Source of the DNA: Methylobacterium longum
Lineage (GTDB): Bacteria; Pseudomonadota; Alphaproteobacteria; Rhizobiales; Beijerinckiaceae
Direction: 5' to 3'
Assembly (NCBI RefSeq): GCF_022179385.1
Contig: NZ_BPQS01000006.1
Coordinates: 62,001 to 126,000, forward strand
Length of the DNA stretch: 64,000 nt
Shown one piece after another: positions 44,532 to 55,261 of the stretch. Under the pieces are notes generated by a model. That model had not been told where the DNA came from and ran no database searches. It worked only from the letters and a program-made list of their open reading frames with translations. Numbering within the stretch: position 1 is the stretch's first letter; every line of letters begins with the position of its first letter. The translations under genes and the position numbers were made by a program.

Positions 44532-46126
44532 CAGCCGCGAACCTTCTCGCCAAGTACCGTATTGTTCGGGCTCTTCGCCCACCACGGCTCCGGATCGATG
44601 GAGCCGCCGTCCTTCTTGAACTCGACGTACAGGGTGGGATCGCCATCGGATCCGGGCGAACCCGCACCCTTCTCGCCCATGCTACCGACCGGTTCGCCCG
44701 CGAGCACGAACTGACCGACCTCGACGCTGATCTGATCCATCCCCGCGAGCAGAAGATAGTAGCCGTCGCCAGCGTTGATGATCAAGAGTCGCCCGTAGGA
44801 CCGGAAGGGCCCGGCAAACTGCACCCACCCATCGGCCGGGGCGGAGACCGTCGCCTTCGGCCGCGTCGTGTAGGACACGCCCCGCGTGGTGCCGCCGTTG
44901 CCGTCAGGCTGGTTGAAACCACGCATCACCCGCCCGCTGACCGGCCGCGGCACTTCGCCCCGCACATCCGAGAAATGCACCTTCGGGGCCAACCGGGCCG
45001 GATCCCGGAACCCGGCCGCGGCAAATCGCTCCTGCGTAACCCGCACCTCGCGCTCGGCTGCGGCCTTCGCCTCGTCGGCTGTGCGTTTCGCGGCGGCGAC
45101 CTCCGCCTCGGTCCTGTCGAGGAGATCCTTGAGGGTCTTGGCCTGGGCGCCGAGTTCGGCAGCACGTCGGCGCTCGGCGGAGAGACCGCTCTCGACCTCG
45201 GCCTGACGGGCGCGGCGGGCGGCGACCAGCGCCTGCAGGCGCTGCTGCTCGCGCGCCCAGCCGGCGAGGTCGGACGCGAGACCTTCCTTGTCCTGCGCGA
45301 TCAGGCCGCGCAGCCGAATCATCTCCGTCAGGTCGGCCGCGAGGGTGTCGACCTCGCCGCGTAGCTCAGGCACCACGGCGCCGAGCAGCATCGACGTGCG
45401 GATCGCCGCGAGCATGTCCTCGGGACTCACCAGCACCGCCGGGGGCGGACGGCGTCCCATACGCTGGAGCGCCGCCAGAATCTCGGCGACGATGCTGCGC
45501 CGCGCCTGAAGCGAGCGCCGGATCGCCGACTCGCTCTCGCTCATCGCCTTGAGGCGCTCTTCCAGGCGGCTCAGACGATCCTCGGTCGCCTGGGCCTGCC
45601 GACCGGCATCGACCAGCGCGGCGTCCAGCTTGGCCCGGTCGGTGCCGATCGCGGCGATTTCGGTCTCGAACTGGGTGCGCTGGCCGGCACTGGCGGCGAG
45701 CGCGTCCTGCACGCGCTTGAGGTTCTCGGCGCGACGGTCGCGCTCCTCGCTGGCGCGCTGGTTCGCCTCCGCATCCGCGGGGGGTTCGGCGCGCGCAGGC
45801 AGCGTGCCGCCGCTGAGCGCCAGGAGAGCCAGGGCGGAAAGCCTGCGGCGGGCGAGACGCCCCCCACCACCCGTCCCGCCCGGACCGATATGCCGGAGTG
45901 CGGCGCCGGCGTCGAAAGCCGGTTTCAGCCATCGCGCAGCCGCCCCGAGGGCGCCTTCGAGGCCCGCCGATCGGGGTATGCCGGGATAAGGACGGCGACG
46001 GGAGATTTCACCGGTCAGGAGCCTCGGAGCCGTGCCGACCCCCGTGGCTTCCGCCCGCCGCTCGACCTCGGCGGAAACCTTCTCCGATGCAGCGGCAAGC
46101 CTCTCCGCGATCCCCAGTATCGTCAC
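44531..46126 (-). CDS. envC: Murein hydrolase activator EnvC (LytM-domain) with N-terminal extension
   Basis: 531 residues. Residues 1-90 are an unusual basic, Gly-rich extension before the export signal (about 92-113, RRLSALALLALSGGTLPARA). Then two long coiled coils (about 120-380) and a C-terminal LytM fold (from GVSYTTRPKATVSAPADG to LYVEF). The metal-binding His/Asp set of active M23 peptidases is missing, so it activates an amidase at the septum rather than cutting murein. The extension has no internal start codon before the signal. Confidence 0.9.
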   Translation of the reverse strand: MTILGIAERLAAASEKVSAEVERRAEATGVGTAPRLLTGEISRRRPYPGIPRSAGLEGALGAAARWLKPAFDAGAALRHIGPGGTGGGGRLARRRLSALALLALSGGTLPARAEPPADAEANQRASEERDRRAENLKRVQDALAASAGQRTQFETEIAAIGTDRAKLDAALVDAGRQAQATEDRLSRLEERLKAMSESESAIRRSLQARRSIVAEILAALQRMGRRPPPAVLVSPEDMLAAIRTSMLLGAVVPELRGEVDTLAADLTEMIRLRGLIAQDKEGLASDLAGWAREQQRLQALVAARRARQAEVESGLSAERRRAAELGAQAKTLKDLLDRTEAEVAAAKRTADEAKAAAEREVRVTQERFAAAGFRDPARLAPKVHFSDVRGEVPRPVSGRVMRGFNQPDGNGGTTRGVSYTTRPKATVSAPADGWVQFAGPFRSYGRLLIINAGDGYYLLLAGMDQISVEVGQFVLAGEPVGSMGEKGAGSPGSDGDPTLYVEFKKDGGSIDPEPWWAKSPNNTVLGEKVRG

Positions 46127-46132
46127 GGCCGG

Positions 46133-46627
46133 TCAGCCCGCCTCGCCGCGGTGATACGGATGGCCGGCCAGGAGCGTCAGGCTGCGATAGATCTGTTCGA
46201 GGGCAAGCACGCGCACGAGTCCGTGGGGCAGGGTGGCGGCCCCAAAGGACAGGATCAACTCCGCCTTCGTCCGAATTGAGGCGTCCAGACCATCCGGTCC
46301 GCCGATCGCCACCACGAGGGCCGGTCGCGCGACGTCGCGCCACGCGGCCACGCGCTCCGCCAGCGCTTCGCTTGCGAGATCGGAGCGCCCGCGCTCGTCG
46401 TAGGCCAGCAGCGCCCCGCCGGACGGCAGGTGGGTGAGGAGCGCCGCCGCCTCCTCGGCGCAGCGGTCGCCGGCACGCCGGGCCCGGGATTCGGGTATCT
46501 CGATGCTGTCGCAGGCTGGGAAACCCAAGCCGCGTCCGAGCTGCGCCGCCCGCTCGCGGTAGCGTGAGGCGAGTTCGCGCTCAGGGCCGGCCTTGAGCCG
46601 CCCGACCGCCGCCAGGATGAGGCGCAA
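46133..46627 (-). CDS. rlmH: 23S rRNA (pseudouridine1915-N3)-methyltransferase RlmH
   Basis: 164 residues of the SPOUT superfamily. Start is a TTG at 46627 (MRLILAAVGRLKAGPE); no ATG or GTG is suitable. Knot motifs include AYDERGRSDLASE, IGGPDGLD and the C-terminal HPYHRGEAG, with HPYHR binding the ribosomal substrate. Six bp separate its stop from the envC start. Confidence 0.92.
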   Translation of the reverse strand: MRLILAAVGRLKAGPERELASRYRERAAQLGRGLGFPACDSIEIPESRARRAGDRCAEEAAALLTHLPSGGALLAYDERGRSDLASEALAERVAAWRDVARPALVVAIGGPDGLDASIRTKAELILSFGAATLPHGLVRVLALEQIYRSLTLLAGHPYHRGEAG

Positions 46628-46641
46628 CCGTGCAGTCCGTT

Positions 46642-47091
46642 CTAGCCGGCCGCGAGTCCGATCGGCCGATCGGCGCCCCACATCTTCTCGAGGTTGTAGA
46701 AGCCGCGCACCTCGGGGCGGAAGATGTGCACGAGCACGTCGCCGGCGTCGATCAGCACCCAGTCGCAGGCCGGCAGGCCCTCGACGCGGGCGTTGCCAAA
46801 GCCGCGGTTCTTCATCTCCTGGATGACCTTGTCGGCGATGGAGCCGACATGGCGCTGCGACCGCCCCGATGTGATGATCATCGTGTCGGCGAGAGAGGTC
46901 TTCCCGGCGAGATCGATGGCGATCGTCTCCTCGGCCTTCATCTCGTCGAGACATCCGAGGGCGAGGGCCTTCAGGTCGTCCGAGCGCGCTTGGCCTGGCT
47001 CACCCGGAGCCTGAACGGGGGTGCGGATCGTCTCCGTGCGGATGGTCTCGGGCAGAGTCCTGGTTCCTCGTGGTGCCGCGGGCAAAGTCAC
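46642..47091 (-). CDS. rsfS: Ribosome silencing factor RsfS
   Basis: About 149 residues. The domain runs from DDLKALALGCLDEMKAEE through IITSGRSQRHVGSIADKV and ends in WVLIDAGDVLVHIFRPE plus RGFYNLEKMW. It binds L14 and blocks subunit joining when nutrients are scarce. The GTG at 47091 overlaps the nadD stop by 4 nt (GTGA); a TTG at 47085 with GAGG 7 nt upstream is an equally good start. The N-terminal 35 residues are Thr/Arg/Pro-rich. Confidence 0.9.
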   Translation of the reverse strand: MTLPAAPRGTRTLPETIRTETIRTPVQAPGEPGQARSDDLKALALGCLDEMKAEETIAIDLAGKTSLADTMIITSGRSQRHVGSIADKVIQEMKNRGFGNARVEGLPACDWVLIDAGDVLVHIFRPEVRGFYNLEKMWGADRPIGLAAG

Positions 47092-47762
47092 GCCTCGCGG
47101 GATCCTGTGAAATTGGCGGCATCGGGCGCCGATTGCAACCGTGGCGTCCCCGAATGCGCAGTGCGTCCCTGGAGGCCCTCGCGAATCGCCGTCGACGACA
47201 GGGTCGAGCGGGGCCCGTGCAGGAACACCCAGGCGGGCGGTTCGCGCAGCGCAAGCGTGGGCGCGGCCGTCTCGCGCAGCCGCGCTTTCGCCAAGCGGCG
47301 CGCCGCCCGCGCGCTCAACGGCGTCATGGTGAAGCCGGGCCGGTCGATGACGGCGATCGGCACGAGGCGGGCGATCTCGGCGAAGCCCTTCCAGCGGTGG
47401 AACGTACCGAGCGAATCGGCGCCCATGATCCACACGAAGTGCACCCCGGGCCGGCGGTGGACGAGAAACCGGAGCGTCTGCACCGTGAAGCGCACGTCGA
47501 GCGCCGCCTCGATGCCGGTCACCGCTATGCGCGGGTGCCGGGCGACCCGCTGCGCCTGCGCGCACCTGGTCACCACGGGAGGAAGCGCGTTCCGGTTCTT
47601 CAGCGGGTTTCCGGGACTGACCAGCCACCAGACCCGGTCCAGCCCGAGCCGGCGCAGCGCCATGACGGTGACGTGCCTGTGGCCGAGATGGGCGGGATTG
47701 AAGGATCCACCGTAGAGGCCGATCCGCATGCCGGGGGCGCTCGGCGGCAGGGTCAGCCGCAC
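47088..47762 (-). CDS. nadD: Nicotinate-nucleotide adenylyltransferase
   Basis: 224 residues. GGSFNPAHLGH contains the (H/T)xGH motif, WWLVSPGNPLK follows, and LSSTAIREGLQGR is the second conserved block. It makes deamido-NAD from nicotinate mononucleotide. A GTG at 47762 opens the frame; the ATG at 47729 (MRIGLYGGSF) is the alternative and matches many homologues. Located between proA and rsfS as in other alphaproteobacteria. Confidence 0.93.
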   Translation of the reverse strand: MRLTLPPSAPGMRIGLYGGSFNPAHLGHRHVTVMALRRLGLDRVWWLVSPGNPLKNRNALPPVVTRCAQAQRVARHPRIAVTGIEAALDVRFTVQTLRFLVHRRPGVHFVWIMGADSLGTFHRWKGFAEIARLVPIAVIDRPGFTMTPLSARAARRLAKARLRETAAPTLALREPPAWVFLHGPRSTLSSTAIREGLQGRTAHSGTPRLQSAPDAANFTGSREA

Positions 47763-47781
47763 GCCGGGTCCTGAATCGGCG

Positions 47782-49080
47782 TCACGGGCGGGTCTGGCCG
47801 CTGCCGTGGACGCGATATTTGAATGTGGTCAGCTGCTCGACCCCGACCGGCCCGCGTGCGTGCATGCGCCCGGTGGCGATGCCGATCTCGGCGCCGAAGC
47901 CGAACTCGCCGCCATCGGCGAACTGCGTGGAGGCGTTGTGGGTCACGATTGCCGAATCGACCTCCGCTAGGAACCGCGCCGCCTCCGCGTCGTCTTCGGT
48001 GATGATCGCGTCGGTGTGATGTGAGCCGTACGTCTCGATGTGCTCGATCGCGGCGTCGATCCCCTCCACCACCCGAACCGCGATGATCGCGTCGAGATAT
48101 TCGGTGTGCCAATCCTCTTCCGAGGCCGCCGTGACCCTGGGATCGACCGCGCAGGTCTCGGCATCCCCGCGGACGGCGCAGCCGGCGTCGAGGAGCGACC
48201 GCACCAGCGGCGCGAGCTGCGTCGCCGCGCAGGCTCGGTCCACCAGCAGCGTCTCCGCGGCGCCGCAGACGCTGGTCCGCCGCATCTTGCTGTTGAGCAG
48301 CACCCTGCGCGCCATCTCGGGATCGGCCCCGGCGGCGACGTAGACGTGGTTGATGCCGTCGAGATGGGCGAAGACGGGAACCCGAGCCTCCGCTTGGACG
48401 CGCGTGACGAGCCCGCGCCCGCCGCGCGGCACGATCACGTCGACGCAGCCGTCGAGGCCGGCCAGCATCAGGCCCACGGCGGCCCGGTCGCGGGTCGGCA
48501 CGAGCTGGATCGCGTTCTCCGGCAAGCCGGCATCTGCGAGGCCGCGGCTCATGGACCGGGCGATGGCCATGGCGGTGCGGTGACTGTCCGATCCCGCCCG
48601 CAGGATGGCGGCGTTCCCGGCCTTGAGGCAGAGGGCGCCGGCATCCGCCGTGACGTTCGGACGGCTCTCGAAGATCACGCCGATCACGCCGAGCGGTACC
48701 GCGACGCGCTCGATCAGCAGACCGTTGGGGCGCTCGATCGCGGCGAGCTGGCGCCCAACCGGGTCCGCCAGCGATCCGACCTTCTCGACGGCGTCCGCCA
48801 TAGCCCCCAGCCGACCGGGATCCAGAGTCAGCCGGTCGATCAGCGCGGCGGTCTGGCCGGCGCTCCGGGCGGCCGCCACGTCGCGGGCATTCTCGGCGAG
48901 GATCTCGTCGCGGCTGGCCCGCAGGCGCTCGGCAATCGCCTTCAGGGCGACGTCCTTGGTCCGGGCGGAGGCCAGCGCCATCAGGCGCGCGGCGGCGCGC
49001 GCGCGGCGGCCGATGGCGGCCATCTGCTCTGGGAGGGCCTCGGCCTCGGCGAAGTCCGATCTCAGATTCAGGACGGGCAC
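47782..49080 (-). CDS. proA: Glutamate-5-semialdehyde dehydrogenase (gamma-glutamyl phosphate reductase)
   Basis: 432 residues from a GTG at 49080 ([10 protein letters not shown]), which has GAGG eight nt upstream; the frame is open to 49164 but that part ([12 protein letters not shown]) looks non-coding. Catalytic Cys lies in [34 protein letters not shown] and [12 protein letters not shown] are NADP-binding and family motifs. It reduces glutamyl phosphate to the semialdehyde in proline synthesis. Unusually far (160 bp) from proB. Confidence 0.95.
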   Translation of the reverse strand: MPVLNLRSDFAEAEALPEQMAAIGRRARAAARLMALASARTKDVALKAIAERLRASRDEILAENARDVAAARSAGQTAALIDRLTLDPGRLGAMADAVEKVGSLADPVGRQLAAIERPNGLLIERVAVPLGVIGVIFESRPNVTADAGALCLKAGNAAILRAGSDSHRTAMAIARSMSRGLADAGLPENAIQLVPTRDRAAVGLMLAGLDGCVDVIVPRGGRGLVTRVQAEARVPVFAHLDGINHVYVAAGADPEMARRVLLNSKMRRTSVCGAAETLLVDRACAATQLAPLVRSLLDAGCAVRGDAETCAVDPRVTAASEEDWHTEYLDAIIAVRVVEGIDAAIEHIETYGSHHTDAIITEDDAEAARFLAEVDSAIVTHNASTQFADGGEFGFGAEIGIATGRMHARGPVGVEQLTTFKYRVHGSGQTRP

Positions 49081-49240
49081 GCTGGCGTCCTCGGTTGCTC
49101 GGCCGCCTTCAGGGGGGCTCGACAAAGGGTGAGGCCGTATTTGCATATCGCGCGCCGCGGACACAAGGGTGTCCGAGCTCTAGAAGTCACAATAGTCAGT
49201 GACCGCAAGATTGTGATTAATTCAAAATCTGACAAGAACC
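49081..49240 (-). promoter_or_regulatory. AT-rich proB-proA spacer with nested inverted repeats
   Basis: 160 bp, the most AT-rich stretch of the window, in which no gene is visible. It contains a perfect hairpin CGGACAC-AAGG-GTGTCCG (49158-49175) and a longer dyad TCACAAT (49187-49193) / ATTGTGA (49210-49216) with a 16-nt spacer. Likely a promoter or regulatory leader for proA; no convincing sigma70 pair could be fixed. Confidence 0.5.
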
Positions 49241-50356
49241 CTAGAACAATGCCAAATCATCGCGATGCACCATCCAGGCACGACCAGGATAATTGAGCAG
49301 CTCCGGGATCCGCGCACTCGGATGTCCGATGATCAGAGCGGCCTCCGCATTGTCGTAGGCGACGAGGCCGCGACCGAGCACCCGGCCTTCCCCGTCGCGG
49401 ATCACCACCGCGTCGCCGCGGGAGAAGCTGCCCTCGATCGCCCGCACGCCCACCGGCAGCAGGCTCGCGCCGCCCCGCAAGGCCTTCACGGCGCCGGTGT
49501 CGATGGTGAGAATGCCGCGCGGCTCGAGAGAGCCGGCGATCCAGGTCTTACGGGCCGCAGTCGGCGTGGAGCCGGAGAGGAACCACGTGCAGCGGGCCCC
49601 GTCCCGCACGGCGCGGAGCGGGTTCTTACCGCGCCCGTCGGCGATCACCAGATGCGTGCCGCCCGAGACCGCGATCTTGGCCGCTTCGACCTTCGTGCGC
49701 ATGCCGCCCCGCGACAGTTCCGAGGCCGGCCCGCCGGCCATGGCCTCGATCTCGGGCGTGATGCGCTCGATCACCGGCAGATGCTTCGCATGCGGATCGC
49801 TCGAGGGCGGTGCGGTGTAGAGGCCGTCGATGTCGGAGAAGAGGACCAGCACGTCGGCGTCGATCATGGTGGCGACCCGGGCGGCGAGCCGGTCGTTGTC
49901 GCCGTACCGGATCTCGGAGGTCGCCACCGTGTCGTTCTCGTTGACCACGGGGACCGCGCGCATCTCCAGGAGCTTCAGCACCGTCGCCCGGGCATTGAGG
50001 TAGCGACGGCGCTCCTCGGTGTCCTGCGGCGTCACCAGGATCTGACCGGCCACGATGCCGTGATGACCGAGGGCCTCGGCCCAGTGACGCGCCAGGGTGA
50101 TCTGCCCCACCGAGGCGGCCCCCTGGCTCTCCTCCAGCCGCAGGGGGCCGGGGGGCAGCCCCAGCACGGTCCGTCCCAGCGCGATGCTGCCCGAGGAGAC
50201 GACCAGAACGTCGACGCCACGCGCGTGCAGCTCGGCGATGTCCTCGGCCAAAGCCGCGAGCCAGGCGTGCCGCAGGCGTCCGGCGGCCCGGTCGACCAGG
50301 AGGGCCGATCCGACTTTGATGACGACGCGACGGAAATCTTCGAGAACCGGGATCAT
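49241..50356 (-). CDS. proB: Glutamate 5-kinase with PUA domain
   Basis: 371 residues. Amino-acid-kinase fold: [12 protein letters not shown] (lysine), [31 protein letters not shown] and FSDIDGLYT, then a C-terminal PUA domain from about 280 ([24 protein letters not shown]). It phosphorylates glutamate, the first proline step, and is normally feedback-inhibited by proline. Upstream obgE ends 130 bp before its start. Confidence 0.95.
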   Translation of the reverse strand: MIPVLEDFRRVVIKVGSALLVDRAAGRLRHAWLAALAEDIAELHARGVDVLVVSSGSIALGRTVLGLPPGPLRLEESQGAASVGQITLARHWAEALGHHGIVAGQILVTPQDTEERRRYLNARATVLKLLEMRAVPVVNENDTVATSEIRYGDNDRLAARVATMIDADVLVLFSDIDGLYTAPPSSDPHAKHLPVIERITPEIEAMAGGPASELSRGGMRTKVEAAKIAVSGGTHLVIADGRGKNPLRAVRDGARCTWFLSGSTPTAARKTWIAGSLEPRGILTIDTGAVKALRGGASLLPVGVRAIEGSFSRGDAVVIRDGEGRVLGRGLVAYDNAEAALIIGHPSARIPELLNYPGRAWMVHRDDLALF

Positions 50357-50486
50357 GATGCTTCGCAGGGTACCGGAGCCAGGACGATCGGGAGAACAGC
50401 GCGCCGTCGGACAAGCGCCCCGCGGCAGACCCGGGTCGCAGGTCCGTCGACGCCGGACTCAGATCTTGCGCGGTGCTCTCATCGGA

Positions 50487-52201
<1,715 letters not shown>

Positions 52202-52256
52202 CGTGCCCTCACCGGGCGATGCACCCGGCTCCGGGGCAACGCCTCAAGACGACGAA

Positions 52257-52282
52257 GGGGAGGATGGCGCCCCATCCTCCCC
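52257..52282 (-). terminator. Terminator after rpmA
   Basis: GGGGAGGATGG (52257-52267) and CCATCCTCCCC (52272-52282) pair over 11 bp around a 4-nt loop. On the minus strand it is followed by TTCGTCGTCTTG. It lies about 100 bp beyond the rpmA stop and just before the acetyltransferase start. Confidence 0.6.
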
Positions 52283-52386
52283 GGTGTTCCGTCCGATCCG
52301 GCCTTCAGGGGCTCGGCAATGACGTCTCCGGACCGGTGTGGGACACCGGGCGGGACGCCAGCTTCGCCGCTTGGGGCGCCCGCCTC

Positions 52387-52653
52387 TTATTCCGCGGCCT
52401 CGGCCAGCGGGGTAACGGCTACGAACTCGCGCCCGCGGCGCGTCTCGAAGCGGACATGACCCGGTACCAGCGCGAACAGCGTGTGGTCCTTGCCCATGCC
52501 GACATTGGTGCCGGGATGCCATTTCGTGCCGCGCTGGCGCACGATGATGTTGCCCGGGATCACGGCCTCCGAGCCGAACTTCTTGACGCCGAGACGACGG
52601 CCGGCCGAGTCGCGGCCGTTGCGGGACGAACCGCCTGCTTTCTTGTGTGCCAT
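52387..52653 (-). CDS. rpmA: 50S ribosomal protein L27
   Basis: 88 residues, complete: [20 protein letters not shown] and [24 protein letters not shown] (quoted in two parts in the family signature: [15 protein letters not shown] and [15 protein letters not shown]). N-terminal tail reaches the peptidyl transferase centre. It follows rplU, spaced 87 bp. Confidence 0.97.
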   Translation of the reverse strand: MAHKKAGGSSRNGRDSAGRRLGVKKFGSEAVIPGNIIVRQRGTKWHPGTNVGMGKDHTLFALVPGHVRFETRRGREFVAVTPLAEAAE

Positions 52654-52740
52654 GGGAAGAGCTCCGAATTCTGATCTGCTTCGATGCGGTCGCGGATCGG
52701 GTCCTGAGGGACCACTACGCGCCCAGCCTTGAGCCGTGCG

Positions 52741-53055
52741 TCAGGCCGAGATGCCGGTGATACGCACGACCGTGTGGTCCTGCCGGTGGCCGCGCTTGCG
52801 GCGCGAGTTCTGCCGGCGGCGCTTCTTGAAGGCGATGACCTTCTTGTCGCGACCATGGCGCACGATCTCGCCGGTGACGCTGATGCCCGACAGGGTCGGG
52901 GCGCCCACCTGCGTGGCGCCGGCGCCGTCGGCGAACAGGAGGACCTCGCCGAAGGTCACGGCCTCGCCGGCCTCGCCCGCGAGCGTCGCGATGGTGATGG
53001 TGTCGTTGGCGGCGACGCGGTACTGCTTACCGCCCGTCTTGATGACTGCGAACAT
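52741..53055 (-). CDS. rplU: 50S ribosomal protein L21
   Basis: 104 residues, start ATG at 53055 (MFAVIKTGGKQYRVAAND), ending VVRITGISA with the basic KKRRRQNSRRKRGHRQ loop. The frame continues upstream of the start but that part is not family-like. First gene of the rplU-rpmA pair. Confidence 0.96.
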   Translation of the reverse strand: MFAVIKTGGKQYRVAANDTITIATLAGEAGEAVTFGEVLLFADGAGATQVGAPTLSGISVTGEIVRHGRDKKVIAFKKRRRQNSRRKRGHRQDHTVVRITGISA

Positions 53056-53154
53056 CGTTCTCTCGTGCTCTCGAACGGCCTCCGGGGCGGCAGCCCCTGG
53101 ACCGGCTTCTTGTTTGAAGTCATTGCGCGGGCTTGAGCCCGGACAACGCGAAAC

Positions 53155-53180
53155 GCGCGGACCTCCGTCAGAGGCCGCGC
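53155..53180 (-). terminator. Terminator-like hairpin after the secreted protein gene
   Basis: GCGCGG-(A)-CCTC at 53155-53165 pairs with GAGG-CCGCGC at 53171-53180, a 10-bp stem with one bulged base and 5-nt loop. On the minus strand GTTTCG follows. It separates the gene at 53232 from rplU. Confidence 0.4.
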
Positions 53181-53231
53181 GCCGTGCCCGGTCACTACGG
53201 GCGCGGTCGCGCCGTGTCAATCCGCGGCGGC

Positions 53232-53612
53232 TCAGCGGATCGGCGCGCCGGTCGCCAGGATACCCTTGACGACAGTGCCCTGCGGACCGAACGCCGCCAA
53301 CGCACCGGCGCACCACGCCTCCCGGCCGACGGCCGCCAGTTGCTGGCGCACCTGGACGGCCCGGCTCCGCAGCTTCTCCTCCAGCACGACCTCCTGGCCG
53401 GCATTGACGCGCGCGGCGAGGCGGAGCGTGGTGAGCTGGCCCGCCCTTACCTGCACGCCCGGGCAGGCCTGCTCGGCGATGATCGTGGTGGAGGCCGCCT
53501 CGGCATAATTGTCCAGCGGCGATGCCGGGCTGGCCGGCGCGGGGACCTGCGCACCGGCCGGACCGGTGAAGGACAACAGCAGACTGACGCTGACCACGCG
53601 CGTGCTCCGCAC
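53232..53612 (-). CDS. Small secreted hypothetical protein
   Basis: 126 residues with a signal peptide (RSTRVVSVSLLLSFTGPAGAQ, GTG start). The mature part has two Cys (EQACPGVQVRAG, AWCAGALAAFG) and a central amphipathic helix rich in Arg/Gln (EEKLRSRAVQVRQQ). No domain recognised. Possibly periplasmic; terminator-like hairpin follows. Confidence 0.6.
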   Translation of the reverse strand: MRSTRVVSVSLLLSFTGPAGAQVPAPASPASPLDNYAEAASTTIIAEQACPGVQVRAGQLTTLRLAARVNAGQEVVLEEKLRSRAVQVRQQLAAVGREAWCAGALAAFGPQGTVVKGILATGAPIR

Positions 53613-53682
53613 TGCTCGAATCTCCCTGGTGGCGTGACGACCGCGCGCGGTCGCGTTTCGGCCGACGACCTTCGTGACGCCG

Positions 53683-54315
53683 CTACGGAGCGGCCTTGAA
53701 CTCGCCCTCGATGCGCAGCGTCACCTCGTCGCCGAGGTGCGGCAGATAGGCGTTGATGCCGAATTCCGACCGCTTGATGACGGCGCGACCGTCGAAGCCC
53801 ACGGTGTAGCGCTGGTCCACCGGGTGGATGCCCGCTTGGTTGAAGGTGGCGTCGATGGCGAGCGGCCGGACGGCGCCGCGCAGGTTCAGGTCGCCGGTGA
53901 TCCGCGCAGTCGTCGGGCTTGTGGGCTCCACCGCGGTGGCCGTGAAGGTCGCGTTCGGGAACTTGGCCGTGTCGAAGAAGTCCGGCGCCGCGAGGTGCTC
54001 GTTGAGCCGCGCACTCCCGGTGATGACGCCGCCGAGCGGTACGCTCACATCGAGCCGGCTCTTCTCCGGCGCCTTCGGATCGAGGACGAGGGTGCCGGTC
54101 AGCCCGGTGAGCTGGCCGTAATAGGTCGAGTAGCCGAGATGGGAGACCGACCACGTGATCTTGCCGTGATCGGGATCGAGCACGTAGGCGCCCGGCCGGA
54201 CCTGCGTCGGATCGGCACTCGGTGCGACCGGAACGCGCGTGCCGGCCGGATCGTCCGCCGCCCGGGCCGCATCCAGGCAGAGCAGGCCTAATACGGCTAG
54301 AAGTGGCGCACGCAT
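53683..54315 (-). CDS. YceI-family periplasmic protein
   Basis: 210 residues with a signal peptide (RAPLLAVLGLLCLDAARA, ATG at 54315 preceded by GGGGGGA). The YceI domain: YVLDPDHGKITWSVSHLG, LDVSVPLGGVITGSARLNEHL and FDTAKFPNATFTATAVEP. Lipocalin-like barrel that binds polyisoprenoid or amphiphilic ligands; base-induced in E. coli. Divergent from ruvA. Confidence 0.9.
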   Translation of the reverse strand: MRAPLLAVLGLLCLDAARAADDPAGTRVPVAPSADPTQVRPGAYVLDPDHGKITWSVSHLGYSTYYGQLTGLTGTLVLDPKAPEKSRLDVSVPLGGVITGSARLNEHLAAPDFFDTAKFPNATFTATAVEPTSPTTARITGDLNLRGAVRPLAIDATFNQAGIHPVDQRYTVGFDGRAVIKRSEFGINAYLPHLGDEVTLRIEGEFKAAP

Positions 54316-54451
54316 GCTCGTCCCCCCGGATGCGCGGTCGAGCCTGACCGCGGCGGGACCCCTGATTCCATGAAGTTCCTGCGCGCTCAACCACGTCTGG
54401 CGGCGGCGGGCGCGCTTCTGTAGGCATCCCTCGACAGCGGGCAGGCGTGAC

Positions 54452-55069
54452 ATGATCGGCAAGCTCAAGGGCGTGGTGGATTCCTTCGGGGAGGATTTCG
54501 TGATCCTCGACGTGGGCGGCGTGGGCTACATCGTCCATTGCTCGGCGCGCACCCTCCAGCGCATGCCGAAGGTCGGCGAGCCCGCGGAGCTCTCGATCGA
54601 GACCCATGTCCGCGAGGACATGATCCGTCTCTACGGGTTCCGGTCCGACCCGGAACGGGAATGGTTCCGGCTGCTCCAGACCGTCCAGGGCGTCGGCGCG
54701 CGCGTGGCGCTCGCCATCCTGTCCGTCCTGGAACCCGATGCCCTCGCCGGCGCCATCGCGACCGGCGACAAGGGCGCGATCAGCCGCGCGCCCGGCGTCG
54801 GGCCGCGCCTGGCGGCCCGGCTTGCGGCCGAGCTGAAGGACAAGGCGCCCGCCTTCGCGCCGCTGGACGCGGCCCTGGTCGCCCTGACGGGTGCCGTCGA
54901 GGAGGGGGCCGCCCCTCAGCCCGTGGCCGACGCCGTCTCGGCGCTCATCAATCTAGGTTATCCGCAGGTCCAGGCCGCTTCCGCGATCGCGGCCGCCCTG
55001 AAGGGAGCGGGGGAGGGGGCGGAGACCAAGGTGCTGATCCGCCTGGGTCTGCGGGAGCTGGCCCGCTGA
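54452..55069 (+). CDS. ruvA: Holliday junction branch migration protein RuvA
   Basis: 205 residues. OB-fold domain I ([29 protein letters not shown], here cited in parts: GVGYIVH), helix-hairpin-helix domain II with [14 protein letters not shown] and [18 protein letters not shown], and the small domain III ([17 protein letters not shown]) that contacts RuvB. Neither ruvC nor ruvB is in this window, so the operon is split or continues elsewhere. Confidence 0.95.
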   Translation: MIGKLKGVVDSFGEDFVILDVGGVGYIVHCSARTLQRMPKVGEPAELSIETHVREDMIRLYGFRSDPEREWFRLLQTVQGVGARVALAILSVLEPDALAGAIATGDKGAISRAPGVGPRLAARLAAELKDKAPAFAPLDAALVALTGAVEEGAAPQPVADAVSALINLGYPQVQAASAIAAALKGAGEGAETKVLIRLGLRELAR

Positions 55070-55158
55070 CGCGCCGTCGGGCCGCCCCCGCCCGGAATAG
55101 ACCCCGCCCTTGACCCGGGCGGCGGTGGGTGCCATGTCGACCGCCGGCCAGTAAAGCC

Positions 55159-55181
55159 TTGAAAAGACAGCTACTTTTCAA
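55159..55181 (+). promoter_or_regulatory. Inverted-repeat operator upstream of bfd
   Basis: TTGAAAAG (55159-55166), 7-nt spacer, CTTTTCAA (55174-55181): a perfect 8-bp dyad about 80 bp before the bfd start. The first six bases can also be a -35 box. Likely the binding site of an iron-dependent regulator. Confidence 0.55.
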
Positions 55182-55261
55182 CGCTTCTAATCTGGCCCGG
55201 AAGCTTGGCTCTGTCCACGACGGCCGCGTCGGGATGTGGATTGACGGGATTTGCGGCACGC

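Noticed and set aside
44531..46126. EnvC homologue as an active M23 peptidase
   Set aside because: The His/Asp metal ligands are missing from the LytM fold.
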